A stretch of DNA of 64,000 bases from Rhizoctonia solani (GCF_016906535.1 NC_057377.1:434001-498000); one strand, 5' to 3'; shown: positions 22,987-34,700, counted from the stretch's first letter. Translations and numbers: made by a program. Notes: a model not told the origin generated them from the letters alone.

Positions 22987-23836
22987 TTAGTTGATCGACG
23001 CGTTGACACCAAGGTTGATGTTGAGGAGAATCTTAGCAATGAGGCTAAGGCCGCAAGTCTTGATAGCGGCAACAACAGTAGCGTCAACGTCAACGAAGCT
23101 AAGGGATATCGTTAAGTAATTAACGAGCATATACTAATAAAACAACTCACAGCTTGACCAAAAGGCCGAGGAAACCGTCAATGCAGACAATGAGAGTCAA
23201 GATAAGGCTGTGAATGACAACATCGAGCTGAGCCATAATGCCAACGCATGCGCTGACACCAAGCTTGGCAACGACGGTGGCGCAGACCTTGACAATAGAC
23301 TACCAGAAACATAAAGTTAGACGAGAACCACTACGGTAAAGTGGAAAGCTCACAATGATCATGGCGTGGATGGCAACAGCAAGCTTGAGCTTAGCTTCAG
23401 CATCAATGTTGACCTTGGCGCCAACGAGAATAGCAATGATCGCCTTAATGTCAACAATGAGGGCCTTGACCTTAACATCAAGGTCGGCAACAGTCTTGAC
23501 CTCAGCTAAAGAGGAGGCTGAGGTTGAGAATAACGACTTAGATATGCATATATATCAGGACTCACCAATAGCCGCAACATGAGCTTGAACTTTAGGTGTG
23601 AGGTCGACATTGACTATAGCAACGACATCGATGGTCTTGACACCCTGAACGGGTGTAACCCCGGATCCACTGTCCGAGCTGGGTTTGGTGTAACCGCTAC
23701 CAGGAGACTGGGTAGAGGGGGAGTTGTACTGGCGAACGGCCAGTCCTGAAGCAGGAGCAGCAGGCAAAGCCTGGGCAAGGAACCCGAGGGAGAGCAAGAA
23801 GGTAAGGACAGAGAGAAGACGGCCAAAGGTCTGCAT
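22987..23836 (-). CDS. Secreted Val/Ile/Ala-rich hydrophobic protein of unknown function
   Basis: Four minus-strand exons with clean GT-AG introns give about 228 residues. The start at 23836 gives a signal peptide (MQTFGRLLSVLTFLLSLGFLAQA) followed by a Ser/Gly/Pro-rich linker (YNSPSTQSPGSGYTKPSSDSG). The rest is an unusual run of amphipathic or hydrophobic helices rich in Val, Ile, Ala and Leu with regularly spaced Lys and Asp: KTIDVVAIVNVDLTPKVQAH, DLDVKVKALIVDIKAIIAIL, AKLKLAVAIHAMIISIVKVC and HSLILTLIVCIDGFLGLLVK, ending NINLGVNASIN. Four Cys lie in the second half. It is not a hydrophobin (no eight-Cys pattern). It could be a surface-active or membrane-associated secreted protein; no named family recognised. 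Intergenic DNA lies on both sides. Confidence 0.7.
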
Positions 23837-25275
23837 CTTTGAGAAAAGAGTGAAAAGAGTGAAAGTGGGTTGGGGTTAGGTAGTAGAGAGAGCGGAAGAG
23901 GAGCTGATGCCGTTCTCGGTCCAGTCGACCTCTTATTTTATACCTCTTGTGTCAGGTTTCATTTGTGCGTTTTCGGGACACGCGCCAAGTGGTTAATGAA
24001 ATTTGCTCGAGAAGACGTGCTGATCGAAGATTGGACCCTGGGCTTCTTGCTTTTTAGATTCGCTTGGTCTTTTTCTTGACCCACAAGTTTGAAACGCGTC
24101 CAGTGTCACTCCCCACACTGTTTGAAATGGGGGAGCGGATATTTGTGTCTAGGTCGGTCGTGTGCGGTCCATCAAGGTGGGACTGGGTGGTGCGTCATAG
24201 GAATCAGAGGAGGATACACAAATGAGTACGTTCCATTAATGCTGTATCCCCACAGAACGTCGGGAGAGTACAACTGGGGTGATCTTGGGATAAGCGTAGG
24301 CGAGATTTTTAGTAAAGGTACCTATTCCAAAGACGTCGGGATTACAACGGGTTGGCGAGGACACATCCAGGGCATTACTTCCCCCGACCCACCATCCAAC
24401 TCTGCTACACGCTCATAGAATCCACGAATCGTTTTTCGAGCATCCACAAGTTCTGCCATCGCCTTCCATATCAAAGCGCATCTAGTCCAAGAGTACGTAT
24501 GAAAGATGAATCTTTAGGTAAATTAATCAATCGACACGATCCTCGCGGAGTGATTTGATCTGCATATTCACAGCTCCCCAGTCCCAGACACGGGCACGGA
24601 GATGACCGACAGTAAGGGATCGGAAAAGAAAACGGATCGTCTGATTCAAAAACAGGTACATCGTGTGTCCAGACCGGTAGTGTGTAAAGCGCGAGTCCTT
24701 TGCTTAGAGCCCTCCAGTGTTGACAAGCCTGTGCACTTGGTAATGTATGCTGTCACATAACGAGGAGCTTAACAGAAAGACTAACCAGCCCATAGATGCG
24801 TCAACCGATAGCTCGCGACCGAACGACCAATCCAATCTACTAGACTAGCTATAGACCACTTTTGGTCACCCATCGATAACTCGTAAGACGAGACGTAAAC
24901 CACTAGCACGAGACAAAGATATCCAATTGTCCAAGGGCTAAAACCATAACTCTATCGATCTAGTGCATCTCGGTAATAACGGAATCGCATTGAAAGGATT
25001 CAGAGCGGGGTCCATGAACGTGTTGCGGATACTTTGGGTTATGTATAATGTGTGTCGTCGTCGTAGTGCGCAAGTTACGTCTTGACGCGTGACCCCGTCG
25101 AGTGACCCAAGGAAGATCCGCAGGAGAGACTTCAAGTTTTAAAGATTGGTTTGAGGGTGTGGTTTATGGGTATTTCCTGGTTATGATTAATAAACCGATT
25201 TTCAAGTATCCCTTGGTCGCGTACCAGGAATGACGGCTGCCGAGATGCCGTTAGAATCCAAGATGATCTCTTCCA

Positions 25276-25301
25276 ATACAGTCGACGCCCTCTCCATGCT
25301 C
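25276..25301 (+). repeat. 26-nt inverted repeat, left arm
   Basis: ATACAGTCGACGCC followed by CTCTCCATGCTC; an exact reverse complement occurs at 25983..26008. The flanks do not match, so the shared block is sharply bounded. Confidence 0.6.
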
Positions 25302-25982
25302 GTTGATGGGCTCCAATTCAAATGCACGTTTCTAGGAAAAGAAGGGGGTGTTTTTTGCTTAATCAGTAGATTAATAATCAGCTGCTTTCTTGTTTCTGAG
25401 GGGCTGCACACGAGCAAACGGTACAAAGAGATGCATTGCTTAAGACACATAATCTATATGCGTATTAATTGCAAGGAGGGACTAAAGGAGCGACATTGTT
25501 ACGAGATCAGACACAAAAGTTTGCAAACCAAATTATTCGACTAAAGCCTAGCCTGAGCAAACATATCGCGAAGTTCACGCTCGGGGTCCTCCGGGGGCAA
25601 AATCTGCTGCTGGAATGTGAGGCGCTGGCGCTTGGGGCTCTCTTCGGACATGATTGGGCTTTTACGGAAGTTGATTAACACCCAATGCATTGATGTCGAC
25701 TGGATTGCGAAGCATATACTCACTAGTGATATCTAAAAAAAGACGCAAAAAAGAGAGAAAACTACAGAGACAAAGCAATTGTGGTGGCAAGATTGAGACA
25801 TGTATTCACAAGAGCTCTGCTTAAATACAGGAAAGTGTAATTTTTTTCGCTGAACCCAGAGGCTGTCGGTTGTTGTGCCTAATGGGGATAGTGGCTGTGG
25901 CACAAAAACAGTTAGAAAGCAAAGTCATGAAATTGCGAACCCGTTTGTCAGCTAGAAACCGAAACACGAGCATCCGGAGGGA

Positions 25983-26008
25983 GAGCATGGAGAGGGCGTC
26001 GACTGTAT
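25983..26008 (-). repeat. 26-nt inverted repeat, right arm
   Basis: Exact reverse complement of 25276..25301; the arms are separated by about 680 bp. Confidence 0.6.
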
Positions 26009-26566
26009 ATAGCTTCCGGTATTTGCGGCCAGGAAATTTAAAGAGGTTATGTTCAGCATGTTCAAGTGCATCATAAATGTGTATGAATTTACGTCGTTGC
26101 TTGGGTAGGGAAAATATGGACACCATAGTCAACCCCGCCAATGTGCTGGCACAAATCGACCTTGTGCACCTGATCGGCCAGCTCCAGAAATAGATTCTAA
26201 CCACAGGCAAGTACGAACCCGTAGACCCAAGGGCAATAGCACAACGCCCTGGGCAACACCGAAGATCATATGGTGAGTTCGTCAGAGGCTAATTACAATC
26301 TCCGGACCCTTCGATCCGCCCACTCATGATCAATCGACACATCTCACAGTGATCATCACAAAAACGTAGGATTGCATCGGTAATCACAACCAACTCGTGC
26401 AATTATATTCACGCAACCCATGCACCCACTCGTTCACTCAAAGAAAGCAGATGCAATACGGCAAAAAGAAGAAGGCAATGAATACACATAATCAAATGCG
26501 ATGCATGAATACACCAGGATGCGCTATCCTGTCTGTCCCCCCGGTCGATCCCTACATGGTGTGGAT

Positions 26567-27248
26567 TTACTTCTCGGGGTTGGGGTTCCTAGTGACATGG
26601 GGTCAGTGATCGTTTCGTTGCGCGGAGAGAAAAGAGAGGTGAGGAAAAGGGATCAGTTAGGAGCGAAAGACAAGATGAATGGTGTTCCACATGAGTTGTT
26701 CAGTGTGAACTATGCAATTGGGTTGGATCATCCGCAAGAGTGAAATTCGAGAAAGAAAAAAAAACTCGTATTCCTGGTTTTAATCAATGATAATACTCAC
26801 ATGCGCCTCTTTCCGCCTGGAAGCGTCGTAACATTCACGAAACTAATAACCCCAACCAATCAGCATATATTACAATTTATCTGGAGTAAGGAGGAGAGGA
26901 CGTACCGACGAGTGTACAACAATCTCTTCTTGGCACGACCTTTAGGAGTCTTCTTCTTCTCCTGTTTCTCCACTTTGGGAGTTTGAGATTTGACTTTGCC
27001 TGCGCGGGCGAGCGAGCCGTGGACTAGACGATAATTTGGGTTAGCAAGTTGCGCACAGATTTATTACTTTTTTTTGGCCACGCCACGAGATCGTGGTCCC
27101 TTTGCCCAGTCCCACCCCAGTCCCACAGATCCCATCTTATTCCCCATCAATATGGACCAAAAGAATGCGTATTTACCTATACAGTACGCACAACTATCAA
27201 CATCGCAGCACAAAATATACACATTCCACAAAACGCACCTTTTCCCAT
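26567..27248 (-). CDS. RPS30: 40S ribosomal protein S30 (eS30)
   Basis: Four small exons: 27239..27248 (MGK plus one base), 26906..27023, 26801..26842 and 26567..26588. They read [20 protein letters not shown], then [33 protein letters not shown] and NPNPEK, the complete eukaryotic eS30 of about 63 residues. It is a basic component of the small ribosomal subunit near the decoding region. As in other fungi there is no N-terminal ubiquitin-like (Fubi) fusion: the first exon codes only Met-Gly-Lys. Introns 1 and 3 are each about 212-215 nt, much longer than the roughly 55-nt introns around them, which is common in ribosomal protein genes and could host a small RNA, though I see none clearly. The start is 164 bp from the divergent ATP23 start, so the two share a promoter region. 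Confidence 0.93.
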
Positions 27249-27412
27249 GTTGACGACGTGTGATCACAACCAGACCCCCCTTCCACCGGGATCAAATCGT
27301 CTCTAGCCGACGTGGGACTATCCAGCTCCAACAAAGCCACTCTGGGATTTGATCAGAGCGTCAAGGAGCACAAGCGCGGTGATTACATTATACATTTTAT
27401 CCTTTAACACAC

Positions 27413-28365
27413 ATGTCTATTCCTCCTGCCCCTCCCTCGACCGGATCCTCGTCGAGTCTACCCGAATCGAGTGGACTGGAGACCAAGTTTGGAAATTTCA
27501 GGTCTACGTCCGAGGCTTCTGCGTTTGAACGATGGCGCGCGTCGCTTGTGAATTTTACGGGGCTTGGGTTGTCGGATGAGGACAAGATGAAGAGGGACGA
27601 GCTTAAGGGGTTGGAGCGTGAAGAAGCGCAATGGAGGAGATGCGAGACGTGGAAAAATGATTTGATGAAGAATAGTACGTATCCCCCCCTAGTCCAATGT
27701 ATTCACCACCTTTACACTAATTTATATATCCCATGGGATAACCAGGTCCCGTGGTGGTATTCATGCTCAAGCACCTCGCATTACACAGTACCAACCTCAC
27801 ATCAGCCCATATCCACTGCGCACCATGCGACCCGTCCCGAGCAGGCGGGTTCTCGCCCGACGCGGGGATCTTGCTATGCCAAGACCGGTTCATGAGCAAG
27901 ACGCATATGCAGGACACGCTGGTACATGAGATGGTGCATGTGTATGATCATGCGCGCTTCAAGGTCGATTGGAGTAATTTGAGGCATCATGCTTGTTCTG
28001 AGGTGGGTGTTTGTTGTATTTATCGTGAATGTGAAACGGGGGGTTTAGGTTGAATGGGATGGGGTGCAGATTCGAGCGGCGAGTTTGAGTGGGGATTGTA
28101 GGTGGACACGAGAGACCCAGAGGGGATTCATGACGTTTTCGAAGCAACATCAGGCACGTATCTCCTCTCCTCGCATACATCAGTTAATCTCATTTGGGCC
28201 ACCATCAAGGCATGCGCCCGACGCAGAGCAGTACTCTCCGTCATGGCCAACCCAGCATGTAAATCACAAGAAGAGGCCGAGCGGGCTGTAAACGAAGTGT
28301 GGGAAAGTTGTTTCAAAGATACCAGACCATTTGACGAGGTGCGTGAGTCTTGGTTTCTTGCTTGA
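27413..28365 (+). CDS. ATP23: Mitochondrial inner membrane protease Atp23 (M76 metallopeptidase)
   Basis: Exons 27413..27674, 27746..28002, 28070..28153 and 28210 onward. The N-terminal 85 residues are Ser/Pro-rich and then charged ([20 protein letters not shown]). The M76 domain follows: [36 protein letters not shown] and [20 protein letters not shown], which carries the HExxH zinc site with catalytic Glu. [10 protein letters not shown] and [20 protein letters not shown] are conserved Cys-containing segments. Atp23 processes and chaperones Atp6 in the intermembrane space. The third intron (28154..28209) uses a GC donor. The 3' end is uncertain: reading on after TRPFDE stops at 28365 (VRESWFLA), while a GT-AG intron at 28339 would lead to another tail. 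The helical twin-Cys pattern fits the family. Confidence 0.88.
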
Positions 28366-28838
28366 GAATTGGTATTGATGTCTGTGTGGTAAGATATACT
28401 AAAATAGGAAATTCCCATTAAATTGGAAAATACATTTATTCCTGTTATCGCCGTGAGCCAAACCCGGGTTTCCCGCGCACGTCGAGTATATAAGGTGTCT
28501 CGTGTTAGATAGAATTCATCCCTTGGGGTTTTGCAAGCGATTCATTAATATTTTATTCCCTTGTGGAGGGGCTGACAGGCGTGAAATCTGGACCGGCTAA
28601 CCGGGTTCTCAGCCGACCCGCCGAGGACCGGTTGTGATTTGACGGGCCAAGAGGGCTGGAAGGAACTTGGACCGGACCACCATCCCCACATTCGTTCCTC
28701 CCCCATCTCGACTGCTCTCGCTCACTCGCATTAATATACTTTTGAAGAGCATCGATAGCTGAGAGTTAAGATATCAGGTAGATCTCAGTACACGTAAACG
28801 ACTCGTAAATTAAAAGGCTAACAAAAAATTAAATCAGA
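28366..28838. other. Intergenic, promoter of PEX13
   Basis: No gene seen. A pyrimidine-rich stretch (28685-28735) precedes the PEX13 start, as in many fungal promoters. Confidence 0.4.
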
Positions 28839-29852
28839 ATGGGATCACCTCCGAAACCCTGGGAACGAGCAGGCGCAACAGCAGCAGTCTTGGATCCTGC
28901 ACCATCTGTTCCCGCTTTCTCTGCCACATCTTCCGAGTCGGGTGTTCCGACTGTTCCGACTCGACCCGAAAGCATTGTCTCGGGCACACAACCACTCACA
29001 TCCCTCTCCCCGTTCTCGAATACATCATCCGCATATGGATCGACGTACGGCTCTTCTTACTCTCCCTATAACCGTTTCGGGTCTTACGGATCCTATGGCT
29101 CGTATGGCGGGTACGGCGGGGGCATGTACGGCGGATACGGTATGGGCGGCGGATACGGCATGGGGATGACTGGAGGGGGAATGTACGGCCAACCAGGCAT
29201 GCCAGTCGACAGCGTAGCAGCATCAACCCAACAAGCCTTCTCTCTCCTAGGCAACGTAGTGGGAACATTTACATCGTTTGCCCAAATGCTGGATTCATCC
29301 TTCATGGCTACCCAGTCGTCCATATTCGCCATTCTGGGCGTGGCAGAGCAGCTCGGTCAGCTCAGGGCTCTACTTGGCCAGGTCGTGGGTGTCTTTGGCC
29401 TCGTTGGGTGGCTCAGAGGCTGGTGGCGCGGCGAACGCAACACATCCGCCATGGCACGCGATTTCAAAAAGTTCCTCCGCGGCGACGATGGCACACCCAA
29501 ACCGAGCAAAAAGCCGTTTATCATGATTATGCTCGCTATTTTCGGTCTTCCCTATGTCATGCACAGGCTCGTCAAGGCCCTGTCGTCTCGTCTCCCACCT
29601 CCTCAGTCTACCGCCCCTATCGACATGTCTCAGGTCCAGTTTGCGACCGCCCTGTACGAGTTCAAGGCCAAGGATGAGCTCGAGTTGGGGCTGAGTAAAG
29701 GGGACTTGGTCGCTATTGTTGGCCGCACCGAGGGTGGAGATTGGTTTAGGGGCAGGACGAGGGAAGGAAAGATGGGCTGGTTCCCGGCGAACCATGTCCA
29801 AATCCTCAAGAAGAAGATCGACGACGATGTCAAGCCCGTCAAGACTGTCTAG
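28839..29852 (+). CDS. PEX13: Peroxisomal membrane docking protein Pex13
   Basis: An intronless frame of 337 residues. The N-terminus reads MGSPPKPWERAG, the proline-rich KPWE start common to Pex13. It is followed by a Tyr/Gly-rich low-complexity region (residues about 68-122, SYGSYGGYGGGMYGGYG) of the kind that forms the YG phase lining the import pore. The Pex13 helical core follows (STQQAFSLLGNVVGTFTSFA, MLDSSFMATQSSIFAILGVA) with a hydrophobic segment (PFIMIMLAIFGLPYVMHRLV). A C-terminal SH3 domain (FATALYEFKAKDELELGLSK ... GDWFRGRT...GWFPANHVQIL) binds Pex14 or Pex5. The ALYxF, Trp and Pro ligand residues are present. It acts with Pex14 and Pex17 as the docking complex for matrix protein import. 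Start and stop are unambiguous. Confidence 0.95.
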   Translation: MGSPPKPWERAGATAAVLDPAPSVPAFSATSSESGVPTVPTRPESIVSGTQPLTSLSPFSNTSSAYGSTYGSSYSPYNRFGSYGSYGSYGGYGGGMYGGYGMGGGYGMGMTGGGMYGQPGMPVDSVAASTQQAFSLLGNVVGTFTSFAQMLDSSFMATQSSIFAILGVAEQLGQLRALLGQVVGVFGLVGWLRGWWRGERNTSAMARDFKKFLRGDDGTPKPSKKPFIMIMLAIFGLPYVMHRLVKALSSRLPPPQSTAPIDMSQVQFATALYEFKAKDELELGLSKGDLVAIVGRTEGGDWFRGRTREGKMGWFPANHVQILKKKIDDDVKPVKTV

Positions 29853-30082
29853 GCGTTTCGTTTTGTTTTAGGAGGTGGCTAAAAGTATCTCGCTTTGATT
29901 GGTACATTTCTCTTTCTTTCTTTCTCATATCTGTTGTTTTCATATCATCGTTCAGCTCCTTGTACTCATACTATGCGTAATGCTACTTGTGTTATTATCC
30001 ACAAAAAATTCCGACACGTGTAAGGAACCACGAGGCAGGGTTTCTCACGAGTATTGAATTGGATAACTTATATATTTGTATT
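29853..30082. other. 3' flank of PEX13
   Basis: Contains a CTTT microsatellite-like run near 29908-29925. No gene. Confidence 0.4.
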
Positions 30083-30320
30083 CTACGTCTCGTCGCCTGA
30101 ACAGAGCGGCTTGGGGAACGAAAGAGCTTGGGGAGGGGTTGAGATGAGGATCTGGGGGCGCTTGACTCGCGCTACGTCATCATCCACACGTCCATGGATG
30201 TATACGCCACCATTTGATTGACTCGCCACCACCAAAGGGTAGATGCCATCTAGGCCCCAGGAACCGAGAAAATCACTGGAATTGATAGAGAACGATAGCT
30301 TGTATTTTGTCCTTCGGCCA
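30083..30320 (-). pseudogene. C-terminal gene fragment of unknown family
   Basis: On the minus strand a clearly protein-like frame runs from about 30320 to a TAG at 30083-30085: YKLSFSINSSDFLGSWGLDG, IYPLVVASQSNGGVYIHGRV and RPQILISTPPQALSFPKPLC. It is bounded upstream by an in-frame stop, and no donor exon can be joined with confidence. It may be the tail of the GH92-like remnant next to it after a deletion, or a separate gene fragment. No family recognised. Confidence 0.4.
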
Positions 30321-30372
30321 ACTCGAGCTTGAATTTACTGAGTTTTTTGAAGATAGGGAGCACCTGCTTGTC

Positions 30373-30560
30373 TTGGTGCAATTGGCTGAATCCGGTTGCA
30401 TTGTAGGAGATGTTGTGATCGTATCCTACGTGCTATTGGAGGGTCGGTTGGAGTTGACACCAGTGGAGGGTTTAGACTTACCCTGTCTGGAGAATCGGTA
30501 TCCAGTCCAATCTTGATCATCCCGTGCGGAATGGTTGCTCCGGGGAATACATGCCTCCTT
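30373..30560 (-). pseudogene. Remnant of a GH92 alpha-1,2-mannosidase gene
   Basis: Two minus-strand pieces match the N-terminal region of GH92 exo-mannosidases: VFPGATIPHGMIKIGLDTD followed by SPDR, then after a GT-AG intron (30433..30481) GYDHNISYNATGFSQLH. In intact GH92 these blocks precede a GTGG-A-P-S-L motif. Here the sequence continues in a shifted frame (GAPYLQKTQ) and then degenerates, and there is no upstream signal peptide or downstream catalytic domain. Most of the roughly 750-residue enzyme is missing, so this is a relic of a secreted enzyme gene. Confidence 0.55.
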
Positions 30561-31743
30561 GAAGGTTCCTATAATCTCATGCACAACTAGTGGGCTGGGC
30601 CGCTCAACGTTGTCCAGCTACGGGACTCTTTCTCGTTCTTTGTGGGCTGTGCCAATTGTTCTCGTTTCCTCGACTGCCTTGGTGAAACGATTTGATCCCC
30701 TTGATCCCATGCTGTGCATCCTTGCGTGGGTACACGTAAGTGAGCATGTACATATACGGACGAGGTTCACCATACTGTACCGGCACAAAAGACTAGAAAG
30801 GGGCTGAAGTGCGATTATACCGATCGGGCTCGAGTCGCCGATTCGACCACAATGGATCAGTGTCTCATGTCTCCCCCAGCCTGTCAACGAACCCATCTAC
30901 CAACTTGCATCGATCTCGAGTTTAACCCCCTATATGCCTATAGCTATTTCTCCAGACCCAAGACCGAGCTTCTAAATTTAGGAAGGGAGGGGGGCATCGA
31001 TAAACCAATGAGCGGGGTGCGGTATTGTCCAAAAGAGGCTGGGTGGCGGGTCTTGAATATCTCAAACGGGCTGTCCCTCCTCACTCGTGTTCTTTAGTAG
31101 CTCTCGCCATGGATACCAACGAATGGAATAACTATGGGTACACGAAGTATTCTCAGTTCTGATCTTTGCACAGGCATGGTCCGTTCTATTATTTCAGTTG
31201 AAATTTGGGCAAGCTGTGTTCTGATATCAGCCATTTATAAACCCCAGGTGATCGAAAATCGATCAACGAGTTGCTATGCAATGAATATATTAATACCGTA
31301 CCGCCAACCCCTCGCCTATAGGATGGTAAATGCCTCATGATTCCCATTGTCAAACCTGTGCAATGGATCTACTACTATGATTAGTCATCATAAGCGCTCG
31401 GCCATCTGACCGAGGGAGTATCCCAAGGTCGACATGTTACGGAAAATTCCAGCCATGGACTGCCCCAGCGCCCTTTGTCGCCTAGTGATGTGCGAGTCAG
31501 TACCACATCGCGTGCCCTGCGCGTGTTTGACATGGTACCCATCATATGCGTTATAAATATGCGGTTGCATGGGTAGTTGGCTTACAGCGAGCCCACGGCC
31601 GAGATACCTGCCACACGACCGAGCCATGGTGTTCACTATAATAAATCTACATGATCCTGTAAACCGTTTAACACCTCAAGTAGGTCATATTTTATCATGT
31701 TTACTCGGGGGAATTTATAAAGTTGTTGTGTTTCTAGGCACTT
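30561..31743. other. Gene-poor region upstream of the CHAT gene
   Basis: No supported gene; scattered short frames only. Holds the promoter of the TPR-CHAT gene at its right end. Confidence 0.4.
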
Positions 31744-34700
31744 ATGCTTGCCACTCTTCGACATATAGAAAGCCAAGAAGAAGACGAGAAAGAGTATGCG
31801 CAGCAATACAGGGCGGAACCAGAAGATGAACGATCTGAACCAGAAGACGAATTCGACTTTGATGAGTTTCCTGAGCTGAAAAGGCCCCCTAGGGAATTGC
31901 CAGAGGTACCGAAAAGGACACACGGTCCCGTAAGTTCCAAAAAAAAAAAAGCCATTTGGCTCTGTAATAGTACGGCCATTGACCGCAGTTTCTAGCCGTG
32001 CAAGGCCTATGAGTTCCTCGAGAGCCTTCGAGCTGGCGAGGACGTAGATATACTAACGTGGCAAGCCGAGCATTTAGCACTCGCCAAAGAGGATCCGTAT
32101 CAGCATAAAGAATGTCCTCGGCTACTTTGGAAAATGGTCGACATTATCGAAAGTGAAGAAACACCGTCCGAGCTTGGTACCGTCGCGGCGACACTCCTCA
32201 TGTACGACGTATACCAAATCTCGCAGTCTGATTCGTACATCCATCGAAGGGCCCGGTGTAAACTTGCCACGTTACTCGATCCGAAAGAGGCTGTCTCTAT
32301 TTATCGGGATATGCTCGACGACCCCAAGGATGAGCTCGATTCTAGGGATCTATGCGCCTTTGAGGATGTCCTCGCCCAGTTGCCTCCGGAACTTGATATT
32401 TTGAAGGAGCGGGTCGCACTTCTTAGACAGGACCTTGTCATGAACCCCAAGTATTCGGAAAAAATAGCTCGACTGACTTTTGCATTGTTGGAGCTTTACG
32501 AGCGGACCTCCGATACTCTTGTTTTTGACGAAATCCATGCGCTTTATCAAGAAATGGTTGGTCGCCAGAAACTCGACTCGTGCCCTATCATGTGGCAATT
32601 AACGGTGCACGGTGGCGCAAATTGGACGCCCGAGGAAATCACATCTCTCATGACCGAGCACACCGTCTTGACCAGCACTTCCCCCACTCCCCGGCTTGAC
32701 CATGTCCACTGCCCAGGCCAGCTGTTGTACGTGGTCCAATGTATGCGCAACGATTCGCGAGGCAAGTTGGAGCTTCAGGCTGCGCTCGTTTGCGAGGCTT
32801 TAAGGCTCATCGACCTTGGCATCGGCATAAGCGACCAGCTCCGTGTTCTCCACACCCTTTACGAGACAATCGACAGTATCGACCCTTCCTCCGAGCTCAA
32901 CGGATTCACCCGCACCGCAGTCTTGTCCCGTCTACGTTCGCTTTTTTCAGGCTGCGAGCACCGGATTCCTGCCTTTTCTTGGCTCGCCACACGCATTCAC
33001 CCAGATTCCCTCGAGTCTAAATACGGGCTCGAGAGTGCGGACGTATCGTTCGAGGTTATGGGAAGCTTCTTGGCCGAGAAAGAACCCATATACAAGTGGG
33101 TCAATCAACTCATTATGCGATTGAACGACAACATCAAGCCAAACACGTTCATCCCCGATTTTTCCGACGAGCTGGAAAGGAATATCCCTTCTAAATTGCC
33201 GTCCGACTTTTTTGAGATGCCGCGATCCTTTTTTGAACGCTTTGGACGAGCACGGGCGGTCAGTAGCTTTTGCGTGTCTTCGTTGAGCCAAGTCACGCCC
33301 GACACCATCGACTATAATATTGATATCTACCGGCAAATACTCCAAAACTGGGGGTGCCCAAGTCGCTCTGATCAGCCCGGCCGTCTCGGAGCTGGCCATC
33401 CTATACGTATAACGCAGCTCGTGCTCGGCATCGCTCTCCATCGCCGTTACGAATATTTTGATAATCTGAGCGACCTGGACGAGGCAATTCAGGTGCTAAG
33501 GCTTGGTATGGCCGGGTCTTCGCAAGAGGCGGATGGTGTCTATTTCATGAAAATGCGGGGCGCCGCGCACATGTCACGTTATCGTCGGCTAGGGGAACAC
33601 ACAGATCTCATGAGCTCCTACGAGTTGACCAAGCTTGTCTTTCAAAAACATGAAATGTTCACTACTCCAGGCGATGAGCGCGAATGGGCCAAGATCAGCA
33701 GTCTGTTCATGGGCGCCCAAACTGCCGATTGTCTATTTGATGATACCGGAGAGTCAAGATATTTGGATCAAGCTGCAGCCATGCTTCGTGAGGCTCTTCG
33801 ATTTGTAGGCTTGAAGAATCCGTTGGCTACCGCTATGGGTGGCTTATTGGGGTCAGCGCTTTGCAAGAGGTTCATGTACTCGCAAGTTCCTGAAGATCTG
33901 GGGATTGCCGAGACACTCACTGGTGGTGCATCAAGAGTAGGTCAGAGCTCGTATGTTAGGACAGGTATCGGACTTCAGTTGTATGTCGGGAGCCTCCCGA
34001 GCTGCGATCAACTCTATGGACGGACAATGCTCATCAAGTTCAAGCACAGTTCTCAGATTGAAGATCTAGAGCAGTCGATATTAATGTTCAAGAAGGTACT
34101 CGATAACACTTCCGCGCAATCTATACACTATGCCGATGCAAACTACTGGTACGGCCACGCACTGTCTATTCGGAGCCAAGGCGACGATTTGGCCACAGGA
34201 ACTCATCATCTGAGGCAGGCATTACTTGCCCAACCTTCCACTAGTCACCCACAGTCTCCTGTTTGGATGACCGGTTTGTCCAAAGCATTGGTGATGGAAT
34301 TCCAGAAAACCGGGGATCGTACGCTACTCGAAGAAGCTGCCAAATTATCCCAAACTGCGGTCTCAGTCGCTTCTAAAACGTCCACCATCTTGGCGGATGT
34401 ATACGCCCAACTCGGCGAGGTTAAACACCAGACTTTTCGAGTGACCAACAACTCTGAAGACTTGGACCAGTGTATGCTAGCGTTCGAAAGCGCAGTCAAC
34501 TCAAAAGGTTCACCTCAGCTCCAGTGTTTGTCTTATACTCAGCGCTGGCAGAGCATCGGAGCAGAATACGACCATCCTTCCCTTTCGCGAGTTTGGGAAA
34601 CCATCCTAATGTATCAAGAGAAGGCTGTAGGAGTAGGAAAAAGCATCAAGAGGCGGCATGAATATCTTGCCAACAATCCTTCCCTCGCGTGCCGCGCCGC

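Larger units (their letters stand above)
23837..26566. other. Long gene-poor region with inverted repeat and coding-like scraps
   Basis: No complete gene found in 2.7 kb. Minus-strand scraps that look partly coding are about 24938..25135 (SIRNTFMDPALNPFNAIPLL), 25541..25651 (MSEESPKRQRLTFQQQILPP) and about 26115..26200 (FLELADQVHKVDLCQHIGG). None has neighbouring exons I can join, so they may be remnants. It also holds an exact 26-nt inverted repeat (25276..25301 and 25983..26008). Confidence 0.35.

Noticed and set aside
24089..24418. Plus-strand 109-codon frame downstream of the secreted hydrophobic protein
   Set aside because: Composition is not protein-like, there is no family signal and no introns; kept as intergenic.
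28942..29842. Overlapping frames in and against PEX13
   Set aside because: The PEX13 frame has an unmistakable SH3 domain and docking core; the others are low-complexity shadows.
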